In this document: in pieces, positions 6,393 through 14,720 of the stretch | Layout of the letters: each line of letters starts with the position of its first letter | How positions within the stretch are numbered: position 1 is the stretch's first letter | From: Saprospiraceae bacterium | GTDB taxonomy: Bacteria; Bacteroidota; Bacteroidia; Chitinophagales; Saprospiraceae | Length of the DNA: 34,937 nucleotides | Reading direction: 5' to 3' | Assembly: GCA_007121335.1 (NCBI GenBank) | Contig: SKLY01000240.1 | Coordinates: forward strand, 1-34,937 | Notes under the pieces: model-generated | What the model was told of the DNA's origin: nothing | Database searches by the model: none | What the model saw: only the letters and a program-made list of their open reading frames with translations | Translations under genes and position numbers: made by a program

Positions 6393-9363
6393 ATTTTACT
6401 CGAAAACTACTGTTTCTCTTGTGATTGGCGTCCTTTTGTCGCTGTCCCTGCACAACACAGCCACTGCCCAATGGCCCATTCAAATGGTCGAAGACGAAAA
6501 ATCACTCCATTGGGTGGACTCTGTTTACGAGCAAATGTCTCTGGAAGAGCGAATCGGTCAGCTCATTATGATCAGGGCCCACTCCAATTTGGGGGAAAAT
6601 CACATTGCTGAAGTAAAGCGTCAAATTGAGCAATACCACGTAGGGGCTGTGTGCTTTTTTCAGGGCAATCCCCTGGAACAAGCCCGGCTCACCAACAAAT
6701 ACCAGGAACTTTCGAACATCCCAATGCTGGTGGCAATGGATGCAGAGTGGGGCCTGGGTATGCGATTCAGGGAGGACGGAATCTCCTTTCCCAGACAACT
6801 CACCCTGGGAGCCATCCAGGACAACAATCTGATCTATCAAAAAGGCCGCGAAATTGCCAGACAGCTCAACCGCATCGGAGTACATATCAATTTTGCACCC
6901 GTTATCGATGTCAACAACAATCCGGCCAATCCGGTGATCAACGACCGTTCTTTTGGAGAGGTGAAAGAGCAGGTAGCAGTCAAGGGACATGCCTATATGC
7001 GCGGTTTGCAAAACGGCGGAGTGATGGCCTGTGGAAAGCACTTTCCCGGCCACGGTGATACGGATGTGGACTCCCATTTTGACCTACCCGTAATAAACCA
7101 CAGCGTCGAAAGACTCGATAGTATCGAGTTATTTCCATTCAAACAACTCATTCCCCAGGGCTTGCAGAGCATCATGATTGCCCATCTGCACATTCCCGCC
7201 TACGATTCCACCCCCAATTTGCCCACCACGCTCTCAAAGGATGTGGTTACGGGAATTCTGAAAGAGGAGCTGAGATTCAAGGGGCTGATCATAACTGATG
7301 CAATGGAAATGAAAGGGGTTACAAAGTACTTTCCCGCCGGAGAGGCAGAGGTGAAATCAATCCTGGCAGGCAACGATGTCATCTGTCTTCCCGCTGATGT
7401 GGACAAGACCTTTTCTGCATTGAAAAAAGCTTATGAAGAGGGCAGGTTAAGCCCGGACAGGCTGGAGGAGAGCGTTAAAAAAATACTGTCCGCCAAGTAC
7501 TTTCTGGGACTCAACAACTACGAACCGGTCGAACTTGAAAACCTCTCTGAGGAAGTCAACCACCCCAAAGCACTCGCCCTGAAATCAGAATTAATCGAGA
7601 ATGCACTGACCCTGGTGAGGGATGAACAGGAAATTTTTCCCATCGACCTCGATAACGAAAAAAAGCGCACAACCATAGCAATCGGTACCGCCGGTAAGAA
7701 TAAATTTCAGCATCGACTTGACGATTACGCCGACTGGGAACACCACCACTTTTTGCAGGACGATCCCCAATTGTCCTCGCAGGAATTTACAGCCGGGTTT
7801 TCCGATAAAGACCTTGTTGTGGTATCATTGCACAACATGGGCAGGTTTTTGTCGGGCAATTACGGTCTCAAAAACTCCACCATCGACTTTGTCAACCGGC
7901 TCGCATCGCACAGCCGGGTAGCACTGGTTATTTTTGGCAGTCCGTATTCGCTCAGGTTTTTTGATGATATTGAGACAGTGCTTGTCGCATATGACGATGG
8001 AGAGATGTTCAGAGATTTTACCGCTCAGGGCTTGAGTGGGGCTTTCGCGATAACAGGCAGACTTCCCGTAACTGCATCTGAAAGGTCCAGGGCCGGGGAT
8101 GGATTGGACATTCCATCGCAGTTCCGGCTGGGATTCGTCCTTCCCGAACGAGTGGGGATGTGTTCCAATTCTCTTAAAGAAATTGACAAGTTGGTGGAGG
8201 AGATGATTGCGGATAGAGCCGCCCCCGGCTGTCAAATTGTGGTGGCCAGAAAGGGAAAAATCGTTTACAGACATTCTTTTGGGTACCACACTTATGAAAG
8301 AATTAAGCCCGTGGAACACAACCACATTTACGACATTGCATCACTGACAAAAGTGCTTTCTACCACCTACAGTTCCATGATACTCTCCGACCGGGATAGG
8401 TTAAATGTATTCAGGGATATTGGGTATTACCTGCCGGAGTTGAGGGCCTCAGACAAAGGGCCTTTGCAGATACACGACATCATGGTCCACCGCTCAGGAT
8501 TGCAGGCGTGGATTCCCTTTTACCAGGAGACGGTCCAAAATACCAGAGGCAGAATACTGCACGACCCGGAAATTTACAGCAACTCAGGTCCTTCTGAGCA
8601 ATATGCCCTCAGGGTGAGCGATCAATTGTGGATCAATTCAGAGTATCCGTCTGTACTTTGGAGTGAGATCATCAACTCTCCACTGGGTAGGGCGAACAGA
8701 TATCGATACAGTGACCTGGGATTTTATATGATGGCAGAGTTGATCGACAGGGTGAGTGGCAGTCCCATTGATGAATTTGCCAATCGGGAGATTTTTCACC
8801 CACTTAATCTACGCAGGACGATGTACAATCCGAGGGAGAAATTCAGCCCCGATCAGATCGTACCTTCCGAGGATGACCGCTATTTCAGGGGGGAGCGTCT
8901 TCGGGGTTATGTACACGACATGGGGGCCGCCATGCTGGGGGGTGTAAGCGGGCATGCGGGTCTTTTTTCCAATGCTACAGAGGTAGCTGTGCTTATGCAA
9001 TCTCTGCTCAATGGCGGATATTACGGTGGAGTTCGATTAGTGGACCCGGCTACGGTGTCTCTTTTTACTACCCGCCCTCAAATGGAAACCCGCAGAGGAA
9101 TAGGTTTTGATATGCAGGAATTGAACAAAGCCAGGAGACCCAATATGTCAGAGTACGCTTCATACAGGACATTTGGCCACCTGGGATTTACCGGAACGGC
9201 TGCCTGGGCAGATCCCCAAGATCAGCTCATATTCGTCATATTGTCCAACCGGACCTTTCCAACCATGGAAAACAGAAAGTTTATAAGGGATAATTACCGG
9301 ATAAGGATCCAGGATAAGGTGTACCGGGCCATTGTTGAACCCGGACAAAGTGGGGGTGCCTGA
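6382..9363 (+). CDS. NagZ-type GH3 hydrolase fused to a beta-lactamase-like serine hydrolase
   Basis: A 993-residue secreted two-enzyme protein with a signal peptide of about 29 residues ending TATAQ. Residues ~36-370 are a GH3 catalytic domain of the NagZ group. KHFPGHGDT (219-227) with DSH (230-232) is the NagZ His/Asp motif, and D306 in TDAMEM is the expected nucleophile. Residues ~390-590 resemble the GH3 C-terminal domain. Residues ~605-985 are a class C beta-lactamase/DD-peptidase-like serine hydrolase with SLTK (654-657, SxxK), YSD (776-778, the YxN position) and HLG (933-935, the KTG position). The likely substrates are beta-N-acetylglucosamine links and peptides or esters in muropeptides, in the periplasm. 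This fusion occurs elsewhere in Bacteroidota. The start lies inside the preceding gene's last codons. Confidence 0.9.
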   Translation: MVSKFYSKTTVSLVIGVLLSLSLHNTATAQWPIQMVEDEKSLHWVDSVYEQMSLEERIGQLIMIRAHSNLGENHIAEVKRQIEQYHVGAVCFFQGNPLEQARLTNKYQELSNIPMLVAMDAEWGLGMRFREDGISFPRQLTLGAIQDNNLIYQKGREIARQLNRIGVHINFAPVIDVNNNPANPVINDRSFGEVKEQVAVKGHAYMRGLQNGGVMACGKHFPGHGDTDVDSHFDLPVINHSVERLDSIELFPFKQLIPQGLQSIMIAHLHIPAYDSTPNLPTTLSKDVVTGILKEELRFKGLIITDAMEMKGVTKYFPAGEAEVKSILAGNDVICLPADVDKTFSALKKAYEEGRLSPDRLEESVKKILSAKYFLGLNNYEPVELENLSEEVNHPKALALKSELIENALTLVRDEQEIFPIDLDNEKKRTTIAIGTAGKNKFQHRLDDYADWEHHHFLQDDPQLSSQEFTAGFSDKDLVVVSLHNMGRFLSGNYGLKNSTIDFVNRLASHSRVALVIFGSPYSLRFFDDIETVLVAYDDGEMFRDFTAQGLSGAFAITGRLPVTASERSRAGDGLDIPSQFRLGFVLPERVGMCSNSLKEIDKLVEEMIADRAAPGCQIVVARKGKIVYRHSFGYHTYERIKPVEHNHIYDIASLTKVLSTTYSSMILSDRDRLNVFRDIGYYLPELRASDKGPLQIHDIMVHRSGLQAWIPFYQETVQNTRGRILHDPEIYSNSGPSEQYALRVSDQLWINSEYPSVLWSEIINSPLGRANRYRYSDLGFYMMAELIDRVSGSPIDEFANREIFHPLNLRRTMYNPREKFSPDQIVPSEDDRYFRGERLRGYVHDMGAAMLGGVSGHAGLFSNATEVAVLMQSLLNGGYYGGVRLVDPATVSLFTTRPQMETRRGIGFDMQELNKARRPNMSEYASYRTFGHLGFTGTAAWADPQDQLIFVILSNRTFPTMENRKFIRDNYRIRIQDKVYRAIVEPGQSGGA

Positions 9364-9425
9364 AGGCTTATTGACCTGGTCTATGCTTTTTCAAAAGGCC
9401 ATCCCTGTTATGCAATAGAGAAAAA

Positions 9426-10637
9426 ATGTTGAAATACCAGCTTGCGAAAAGATACCTGATCGGCAAAAAATCGACCAATGCGATCAATATAATTACCGGA
9501 ATATCGGTGGTCGGTCTTTCGGTGGGTACTGCCGCACTCATTATTATACTGTCTGTCTTCAATGGTTTTCAGGACCTTTTGATGCAGTTTTTTTCCAACT
9601 TCAATCCCGAGGTCAAGATCACCCCAAAAGTTGGAAAGACTTTCCTGCCGGGAGACGATGTGGAATCCTTCCTCCGGGAACACCCCGACATCAGGGCTTT
9701 TTCCTTTACGCTCGAGGACCTGGCACTTTTTGAATACGATGACAGAATTGAAATAGGAACTGTAAAGGGGGTGGATGTCAACTTTAAGGAGGTAACTGAC
9801 CTGGAAAAAGTTATGAGGGAGGGTCGCTTTGTGCTCTCTGAGGAAGGGGGGGCAAGGGCTGTGCTCGGAGCCGGTATGGCGAGAAAGCTGCAAGTCAATG
9901 TCAGAGACCAATTTACCTCTCTGGGTGTGTATATGCCCGATCAAAGAGCCGGTGCGCTGGACCAGCCTTTTCGCAGCAGTCTGATCAGAACAGCGGGAAC
10001 TTTTGCCGTGCATCACGAAGCAGACCAGGAATATGTGGTGGTTCCCATTGAGTTTGTCAGGGAACTGCTGGCAGAGCCCGAAGCCGTGAGTGGTATTGAG
10101 ATTGCTGTCAGGGAAGGGGCTTCGGTATCCTCTCTTATCAGAGATTTGAGAGAATTGATGGGGGATGATTTTGATGTCCTTGACAGGTATCAACAGGACG
10201 CTGCATTTTACCGCATCATGCAAATAGAAAAGTGGGTGAGTTTTGCGATAGTGAGTCTCACACTTATTCTGGTAGCATTTAATCTGGTGGGTGCACTGTG
10301 GATGATTGTGCTGGAAAAGAAAAGAGATATATCCATTCTCAGAGCAATGGGTGCCGATAACAAATTTGTCAAGCATATTTTCCTGTTGTCCGGTCTGTTT
10401 ATAGGATTGGGTGGAATGGTGGCCGGAATACTCATTGCCCTGGTGTTTTACTGGCTACAGGTGACGGTGGGACTCATTCCCGTTCCACCGGGCTTTGTGG
10501 TTGATTCCTATCCCATCAGTCTTCGGTTTTTGGATTTTGTGATAGTAGCAATAACCGTATCAGCCATTAGTATTCTGGGCAGTGTATGGCCCGCTGTAAA
10601 GGCTTCCGGAATCAGTGTTTCATTGAGAACCGATTGA
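9426..10637 (+). CDS. LolC/LolE-like ABC permease (FtsX family)
   Basis: A 403-residue permease with the LolC/E layout: one N-terminal membrane helix (~20-45, preceded by KRYLIGKKSTNAINIITGISV), a large periplasmic MacB-type core domain (~50-265), and three C-terminal helices (~271-295, ~318-345, ~365-390). The Lol signature-like run LSVFNGFQ follows helix one, and the family tail SVWPAVKASGIS is present. LolC/E proteins extract lipoproteins from the inner membrane and pass them to LolA, powered by the ATPase LolD. No LolD gene lies next to it, which is common in Bacteroidota. A MacB-like export permease is a less likely alternative. It starts 62 bases after the GH3 fusion gene and is probably in the same transcript. 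Confidence 0.87.
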   Translation: MLKYQLAKRYLIGKKSTNAINIITGISVVGLSVGTAALIIILSVFNGFQDLLMQFFSNFNPEVKITPKVGKTFLPGDDVESFLREHPDIRAFSFTLEDLALFEYDDRIEIGTVKGVDVNFKEVTDLEKVMREGRFVLSEEGGARAVLGAGMARKLQVNVRDQFTSLGVYMPDQRAGALDQPFRSSLIRTAGTFAVHHEADQEYVVVPIEFVRELLAEPEAVSGIEIAVREGASVSSLIRDLRELMGDDFDVLDRYQQDAAFYRIMQIEKWVSFAIVSLTLILVAFNLVGALWMIVLEKKRDISILRAMGADNKFVKHIFLLSGLFIGLGGMVAGILIALVFYWLQVTVGLIPVPPGFVVDSYPISLRFLDFVIVAITVSAISILGSVWPAVKASGISVSLRTD

Positions 10638-10687
10638 TAAATACCACATTCAGAGATAGGTAAATAAAATTATCCAAATCCTTTCCC

Positions 10688-10695
10688 TATCTTTG
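10688..10695 (+). promoter_or_regulatory. -7 promoter box (TATCTTTG)
   Basis: A perfect TAnnTTTG match in the 151-base gap before the SPOR-like gene, about 94 bases before its ATG. No clear -33 element is seen. It suggests that the SPOR-like gene and rodA have their own promoter. Confidence 0.5.
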
Positions 10696-10788
10696 TCCAG
10701 GCCACGGTGATGGTGAAGATTTTTTAATGAAAAGTATAACTAACCCATGTGTCAGAAGCCGTTCACGGCCAACTTAAACAAGTGATCA

Positions 10789-11202
10789 ATGAAGAAGAAC
10801 GGGCATTTCTCACTCTTAGCAGGTCTTCTGCTTACATTTTTTATGGGGGTTTCAGATACGCTTCAAGCCCAGCAGGTTGAATTCATAATCTCACCGGGTG
10901 TAGAACGTGCGCGGGAGCGATTTATGGAGAAAAAAGCAGACCGGCCTTATTACAGAGGTTGGCGGGTAGTTGTTGGAATTACCAGAGAACGTCGGGAACT
11001 CGATAATATGGAGAATAAGTTTAGGGAAAAGTTTCCCGACCGGGAGGTCACCTGGATTTTTTCAGATCCCTTTTTCAGATTGTTGACAGGGGCCTATTAC
11101 AGTAGGTGGGATGTCATTCCTACATTGATGGAAATACGCAAAGAGTTCCCCGGAGCTTTTGAGATGAATGCAGATATTCCCTACGAAGAATTCTTAGAAT
11201 AA
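10789..11202 (+). CDS. SPOR-like secreted protein
   Basis: A 137-residue exported protein with a signal peptide (about residues 1-27, ending TLQAQ). The remainder, from about residue 50, fits one SPOR-type module. It begins with a strand (GWRVVVGITRERRE), has a helix with alternating charges (DNMENKFREKFPD), a second strand group (TWIFSDPFFRLLTGAYYSRWD), and ends with a helix and FPGAFEMNADI. SPOR domains bind denuded peptidoglycan glycan strands, often at division sites. The Bacteroidota version with a short secreted single module is common and of unknown detailed role. It lies 26 bases upstream of rodA, which supports a cell-wall role. The match is by pattern and is weaker than for its neighbours. 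Confidence 0.7.
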   Translation: MKKNGHFSLLAGLLLTFFMGVSDTLQAQQVEFIISPGVERARERFMEKKADRPYYRGWRVVVGITRERRELDNMENKFREKFPDREVTWIFSDPFFRLLTGAYYSRWDVIPTLMEIRKEFPGAFEMNADIPYEEFLE

Positions 11203-11228
11203 CCGGAGCCCAAAACCATTTGCGAAAT

Positions 11229-12635
11229 ATGGCCAACCGCAGAACCGGGAATACCAAGCGATTTGATTGGATAACTCTCTGGATTTATCTATTACTGCTC
11301 ACAGCGGGCTGGCTTATGATTTATGCTGTGGAGTACCGGGAGGACAGTGTGCAACCGCTGGTCAACTTATCCACTTCATACGGCAAACAATTTATTTGGA
11401 TAGCCATTTCTCTATGCATTGTATTTGCCAGCCAGGTTATACACTCCAGTTTTTGGCGCACCTTTGCATACGCTTTGCTCATCGGGGCCCTGGTTTTGCT
11501 GTTTCTCGTGCTGTTTTTCGGGCAGGAGATCAAGGGATCCCAATCCTGGTTTACATTTGGCCCTGTCTCTATGCAACCGGGAGAAGTCGCCAAATTCCCC
11601 GCCATATTGGCTCTTGCTGCCTATCTCGCTTACTATAGAACAGACCTAAGAAAAAACCGGCATTTTTTTACCGCATTGGGAATCATAGCGCTGCCCGTTG
11701 GAATGATTATGTTGCAGCCGGATACCGGAACCGCATTGACCTACGGTGCACTCCTGATTGTGCTTTTCAGAGCCGGTGCCCATCCCATCTGGTACATTCT
11801 CATTCTGGGTATCGGGGTTTTATTCATAACTTCCATTCTTTTCAGCGCTTATTATGTGATTTTGACTTTGTTACTGGGTGGTGGTGGTCTGGCCATTTTA
11901 TATTACAAAGACCGGCTCAACTGGTTTTTGGCTTATGCACTCTTCACCACTCTGATTCTGTTGATCGTCGCATTGGAGATGTACACACTCGCAATGGTGC
12001 TGGCGGTATTGCTGTGTTCGGTTTATGTACTTAAAATTTTTACAACCAGAGAGCAGCGACTGGTATTTGTTTTTGCTCCTGTACTGGTTCTCTCAAGCGT
12101 CTTTAGCTTCTCTACTACCTACGTCTTTGACAATGTTCTTTTACCCCATCAAAGAGACCGCCTTAATGTATGGCTTCAGCCGGAACTCTCGGATCCGCGA
12201 GGTGCCCTCTACAATGTTTTTCAGTCCAAACTCGCCATAGGCAGTGGAGGATTGACCGGGAAAGGATATTTGGATGGCACTCTCACCAAATTGAACTATG
12301 TACCAGAGCAAAACACGGATTTCATCTTTGTGACTGTGGCTGAAGAGCAGGGTTTTATCGGCGCCTCGGCATTGATCATCATCTACAGTATTTTGATGAT
12401 CCGGATTTTCAGGATGGGAGAGCGAATGCGAAATGACTTCGACCGCGCATTTGCTTACGGATTCGGCGGCTTTTTGTATATTCACTTTGCCATTAATATT
12501 GGGATGACCATGGGATTGATGCCGGTGGTGGGCATACCACTGCCCTATATAAGTTACGGCGGTTCATCACTGCTCGTTTTCAGCGCCATGATGGGGGTGT
12601 TACTGCGTATGGATATGGAGCGCAGGAATTCATGA
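11229..12635 (+). CDS. rodA: RodA, rod-shape SEDS peptidoglycan polymerase
   Basis: A 468-residue SEDS-family membrane protein (FtsW/RodA/SpoVE). These proteins polymerise lipid II into glycan strands at the inner membrane. Diagnostic segments are WFTFGPVSMQPGEVAKF (membrane-edge loop), LQPDTGTALTYG (with the conserved aspartate), EQNTDFIFVTVAEEQGFIGA, and the C-terminal PVVGIPLPYISYGGSSLL. About ten to twelve hydrophobic segments are present. It is longer than the roughly 370 residues of E. coli RodA because of additional hydrophobic segments near the middle (around ILGIGVLFITSILFSAYYV and the following NWFLAYALFTTLILL), as seen in other Bacteroidota RodA proteins. ATG 11229 was preferred to the TTG nine bases earlier. 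The usual partner PBP2 gene is not adjacent. Confidence 0.93.
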   Translation: MANRRTGNTKRFDWITLWIYLLLLTAGWLMIYAVEYREDSVQPLVNLSTSYGKQFIWIAISLCIVFASQVIHSSFWRTFAYALLIGALVLLFLVLFFGQEIKGSQSWFTFGPVSMQPGEVAKFPAILALAAYLAYYRTDLRKNRHFFTALGIIALPVGMIMLQPDTGTALTYGALLIVLFRAGAHPIWYILILGIGVLFITSILFSAYYVILTLLLGGGGLAILYYKDRLNWFLAYALFTTLILLIVALEMYTLAMVLAVLLCSVYVLKIFTTREQRLVFVFAPVLVLSSVFSFSTTYVFDNVLLPHQRDRLNVWLQPELSDPRGALYNVFQSKLAIGSGGLTGKGYLDGTLTKLNYVPEQNTDFIFVTVAEEQGFIGASALIIIYSILMIRIFRMGERMRNDFDRAFAYGFGGFLYIHFAINIGMTMGLMPVVGIPLPYISYGGSSLLVFSAMMGVLLRMDMERRNS

Positions 12636-12692
12636 TTGTTTTACTCAAGATACGCAGTTGGTATAGGATTAATGGTATAGGGATATTAGATA

Positions 12693-12706
12693 CGCAAAGC
12701 ATTGCG
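12693..12706. repeat. Imperfect palindrome, copy 1 (CGCAAAGCATTGCG)
   Basis: Seven-base arms with one mismatch. It is flanked on the right by acactac, comparable with the ccctac that follows copy 3. Confidence 0.6.
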
Positions 12707-12745
12707 ACACTACAGATCGGGGATTTGCGTTCGATGTGTTATATA

Positions 12746-12765
12746 ATACGCACGGCCGTGCGTAT
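12746..12765. repeat. Perfect 20-base palindrome, copy 2
   Basis: ATACGCACGGCCGTGCGTAT reads identically on both strands. Its core CGCA...TGCG is shared with copies 1 and 3. It is followed 26 bases later by the direct repeat at 12791. Confidence 0.85.
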
Positions 12766-12790
12766 CTGCAGATAATAGGATTAACGGCCT

Positions 12791-12809
12791 TTATCAACTT
12801 TGTACTTTC
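12791..12809. repeat. Pyrimidine-rich direct repeat, copy 1
   Basis: TTATCAACTTTGTACTTTC; the second copy at 12920-12938 differs by one base. Both copies follow a palindrome. Confidence 0.75.
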
Positions 12810-12866
12810 CAACCTTTGTACTGTCTAAAAAATAAGGTGTTATGTGAGAAAATAGAACCATGTAGC

Positions 12867-12886
12867 GGACGCAAGGCATTGCGTCC
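12867..12886. repeat. Near-perfect 20-base palindrome, copy 3
   Basis: GGACGCAAGGCATTGCGTCC has ten-base arms with a single mismatch. It is followed by ctac and, 34 bases later, by the direct repeat at 12920. Confidence 0.8.
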
Positions 12887-12919
12887 CTACAACCGAATTT
12901 ATTCAAATCCTATCCGCAA

Positions 12920-12938
12920 TTATCCACTTTGTACTTTC
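12920..12938. repeat. Pyrimidine-rich direct repeat, copy 2
   Basis: TTATCCACTTTGTACTTTC, with one difference from copy 1. It continues into a longer run of ACTTTCC-like units up to about 12975. Confidence 0.75.
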
Positions 12939-13009
12939 TACTTTCCGAACTTTCCACTTTCCCACTCTCTACTGCTCCAACATCCATAAATTTACGGTCG
13001 GTACAAGAT

Positions 13010-13618
13010 TCACCTGACATGGCAATTGAGCATGGGTTTTCCGTTCAGGTAGCCCCGGAAATGATCGCCAACTGCGATGGGTCCGACACCTGCCGGGGTT
13101 CCGGTAAAGATGAGGTCGTTCATTTGGAGGGTGAAGTAGCGGGACAAAAAGACGATCAGATCCTCAAAGGAGTGAATCATTTGTTCTGTGTTGCCTTTTT
13201 GTACTACTTCCCCATTTTTCTCAAGATGGAAATTGATTGGACCCTCTTCCAGTGAGGAAATGGGGATAAACTTGCTTATGGGAGCGGAGTGGTGAAAGGC
13301 TTTTGCAAGTTCCCAGGGAAGTCCTTTGCTCTTGAGCTCTTTTTGCAGGTCTCTGGCAGTTAGGTCAATGCCCAAAGCCACTTTGTCGTAATAGCGCGAA
13401 GCAAAGGCCGGGTCTATATGCCGTCCGTTCTTGCATATCTTAATGACCAATTCAGCTTCGTAGTGGATATCCGAAGAAAATTCCGGGTAGTAAAAAGGCT
13501 TGTCATTGACCAGCAGGGAACCCGGGGGCTTCATAAAAACCACTGGTTCATCAGGTACTTCATTTCCCAATTCCCGGGCGTGTTCTGCGTAATTTCGACC
13601 GATGCAAAAAATCTTCAT
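13010..13618 (-). CDS. Fumarylacetoacetate hydrolase family protein
   Basis: A 202-residue cytoplasmic protein of the FAH superfamily, short single-domain type (YcgM/FAHD1-like, which includes acylpyruvases and oxaloacetate decarboxylases). MKIFCIGRNYAEHA at the start is the conserved family opening, and it fixes the start at ATG 13618 rather than the open frame 14 codons upstream. Metal ligands are expected at E54 and E56 (HYEAELV) and D85 (GIDLTARD), with the catalytic-site lysine near 106. FTGTPAGVGP (171-180) is the C-terminal hallmark. The length is slightly under the typical 205-220. The gene starts 10 bases after the trpS stop and is probably co-transcribed with it. The exact substrate is undetermined. 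Confidence 0.9.
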   Translation of the reverse strand: MKIFCIGRNYAEHARELGNEVPDEPVVFMKPPGSLLVNDKPFYYPEFSSDIHYEAELVIKICKNGRHIDPAFASRYYDKVALGIDLTARDLQKELKSKGLPWELAKAFHHSAPISKFIPISSLEEGPINFHLEKNGEVVQKGNTEQMIHSFEDLIVFLSRYFTLQMNDLIFTGTPAGVGPIAVGDHFRGYLNGKPMLNCHVR

Positions 13619-13628
13619 GAAAGTTGTT

Positions 13629-14627
13629 TTACAGGAGTCCTGAGAGTTCTTTGACCTCACTTAGGGTTTGCGCAGCTACCTTTCTAATCTCCGCGGAGGA
13701 GTCCTTGATTCGTCTTCGGATCTGTTTTTTATCCGCTTGTATTTCTTCAAAACGCTCCCTGATTGGCTTGAGATAATCAATCAGAGATTCTGCGATACCC
13801 TCTTTGAATACGCCGTATTGCAAATTGCCCTTCTTGTAATCCTCCAAAAATTGTCCGTGCTCTTCCGGATTGATTTCCCACAGGATGTTAAAAAGGTTGG
13901 CAATACCGGGACTCATGGCATCTGATTTAACCTCTCCGGAATCCGTCACCGCGCTCTTTATCTGTTTTACAATGCGATTTTCATCTGTAAAAAGATCAAT
14001 ATTGTGCTTTTCGCCCAGGCTCGCACTCATTTTTCGGTTGGGATCTGCGGTGGACATCACCTTCGGAATTCGGGTAAAAAGCGGTTCGGGTAGTTCGAAA
14101 TACTTCTTGCCCACGACATTGTTAAACCGCTGTGCTATGTTTCTGGTGAGTTCCAAATGTTGCTCCTGGTCTTTTCCGACGGGAACAAGGGAGGGTTTGT
14201 ATATCAAAATATCGGCCGCCTGCAAAACCGGATAGGTGAAAAGGCCGGCGGAAATAAACATATCCTTGTCCGTCTCCCTTACTTGTTTGGACTTGTCCTT
14301 AAACTGTGTCATGCGACCGAGTTCACCGTAGCTGGTGTTGCAGTTTAAGATCCAGGCGAGTTCGGTGTGTTCCGGAACGAGGGACTGGATGAAGAGATTT
14401 TCCTCTTTGATTCCGCAGGCCAAAAGCCGGTAAACGAGGTCCCAGCTTTGCTCCCGGAGTTTTTTGGGCTTGTAGGGCATGGTGATGGCGTGGTAGTTGA
14501 CCACGCTGTAAAAGCACTGATAGTCATTTTGCAAATCAACCCAGTTGCGAATAGCACCCAGATAACGTCCTAAATGCAGGTTGCCGGTGGGTTGTACCCC
14601 GGAAAGTATTCGTTTTTTTTCTGACAT
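13629..14627 (-). CDS. trpS: Tryptophan--tRNA ligase
   Basis: A 332-residue class Ic aminoacyl-tRNA synthetase that attaches tryptophan to tRNA-Trp, the normal bacterial length. The HIGH-equivalent is TGNLHLGRYLG (14-24). VGKDQEQHLELTRNIAQRFN (150-169) is the strongly conserved tryptophan-site helix. The KMSKS loop reads KMSAS (199-203), with alanine in place of the second lysine. The start at ATG 14627 (MSEKKRILSGVQPTG) matches the family opening; the 16 upstream codons in frame are not conserved in character. It is the leading gene of a pair with the FAH-family gene. No T-box is seen upstream. Confidence 0.95.
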   Translation of the reverse strand: MSEKKRILSGVQPTGNLHLGRYLGAIRNWVDLQNDYQCFYSVVNYHAITMPYKPKKLREQSWDLVYRLLACGIKEENLFIQSLVPEHTELAWILNCNTSYGELGRMTQFKDKSKQVRETDKDMFISAGLFTYPVLQAADILIYKPSLVPVGKDQEQHLELTRNIAQRFNNVVGKKYFELPEPLFTRIPKVMSTADPNRKMSASLGEKHNIDLFTDENRIVKQIKSAVTDSGEVKSDAMSPGIANLFNILWEINPEEHGQFLEDYKKGNLQYGVFKEGIAESLIDYLKPIRERFEEIQADKKQIRRRIKDSSAEIRKVAAQTLSEVKELSGLL

Positions 14628-14720
14628 ATTAAGCTGAGTTGTTGATTGGGGAGAGGAAAAAAAGGAAATCAGCAACTGTGTTCAATAGTGGGGTCATCTC
14701 AACTGAATGACACAATCCAA

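Larger units (their letters stand above)
12636..13009. other. Gene-free stretch between convergent genes, rich in repeats
   Basis: This 374-base stretch between the rodA stop and the FAH-family stop holds no credible reading frame. It contains three related 14-20 base palindromes (12693-12706, 12746-12765, 12867-12886) and two copies of a pyrimidine-rich direct repeat (12791-12809, 12920-12938). A further pyrimidine-rich run follows to about 12975. I see no T-tailed terminator for rodA; the palindromes have no T tract. Confidence 0.75.

Noticed and set aside
9408-10376. A 322-codon minus-strand frame opposite the LolC/E-like gene
   Set aside because: It is fully antisense to a clear family member, and its His/Gln/Cys-rich composition is typical of a shadow frame.
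12746-12765. Perfect palindrome as a Rho-independent terminator for rodA or the FAH-family gene
   Set aside because: No T tract follows on either strand.
12720-12900. Palindromes as a CRISPR array
   Set aside because: The spacing is irregular, the units differ from each other, and there are no equal-length unique spacers and no cas genes.
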